Positions 63,861 to 64,000 of a stretch of DNA of 64,000 bases are shown here, in pieces (the stretch's first letter is position 1; every line of letters begins with the position of its first letter). Under the pieces are notes generated by a model. That model saw only the letters and a program-made list of their open reading frames with translations. It ran no database searches and was not told the origin of the DNA. Made by a program: the position numbers and the translations under genes. Source of the stretch: Anoplopoma fimbria (Eukaryota; Chordata; Actinopteri; Perciformes; Anoplopomatidae); assembly GCF_027596085.1 (NCBI RefSeq), contig NC_072457.1:30016898-30080897 (forward strand), given 5' to 3'.

Positions 63861-64000
63861 CATACTGAGCTCCAGGGGGACACAGTGAGACGTAAAGGGT
63901 CTACAGGCTGCGGCTTCATCCATCACCACTAAGCCCACCTCTCCATTTCACCACCTTCTATACATCCATCATTCTCTCTCTCTCTTTCTCTCGTATACTA

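Overview
The window looks like intergenic or deep intronic DNA from a bony fish, most likely a spiny-rayed (percomorph) teleost. The evidence is the repeat content: a Tc1 transposon with a type of inverted repeat common in fish, L2 and Rex1/CR1-type LINEs, V-core and DANA-like tRNA SINEs, Ty3/gypsy-type LTRs, several dispersed repeat families I recall from percomorph genomes, and very long CA/GT arrays. I found no host protein-coding gene, no spliced exon I would defend, and no tRNA, rRNA or known structural RNA gene. Every recognisable protein-coding stretch comes from a transposable element and is broken. Nearly all other open frames are chance frames in simple repeats or pyrimidine-rich DNA.

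Layout. 1-7474: unassigned DNA with a 20-bp perfect hairpin (673-723), a TG array and a 5'-truncated LINE (2180-3892). 7477-9076: a full-length Tc1 transposon with 200-bp inverted repeats and a transposase broken by three frameshifts. 14822-17240: a degenerate minisatellite of about 38-39 bp units with a 191-bp higher-order period, split by an L2 LINE (15378-16686, minus) and a tRNA SINE (16766-17078). 19893-22952: decayed LINE fragments and a GT array. 25469-26986: a solo LTR with a 5-bp target duplication, itself split by a second copy of the same L2. 27154-27437: an internally deleted Tc1 remnant. 30902-31295: a second solo LTR with a 5-bp duplication. 34028-35373: a GATA array joined to a probable retroelement 3' end, then a DANA-like SINE with a 12-bp duplication. 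38000-52300: dispersed repeat families, two more V-core SINEs, and two copies of a retroelement 3' end. 52300-64000: mostly unassigned DNA with long CA arrays.

How the parts relate. The most informative pattern is the pairing of SINEs with LINE tails. Three SINEs (16766-17078, 41428-41652, 46964-47142) share parts of one body but end in three different 3' tails. Two of these tails match LINEs present in the same window (L2 at 15378 and 25737; the LINE at 2180). This fits tail exchange in V-core SINEs, each tail recruiting a different LINE reverse transcriptase. The two L2 copies also share one disabling frameshift, which suggests a defective lineage copied in trans. I see no new protein-based system; the interest lies in nested insertions, SINE/LINE modularity and unusual inverted repeats.
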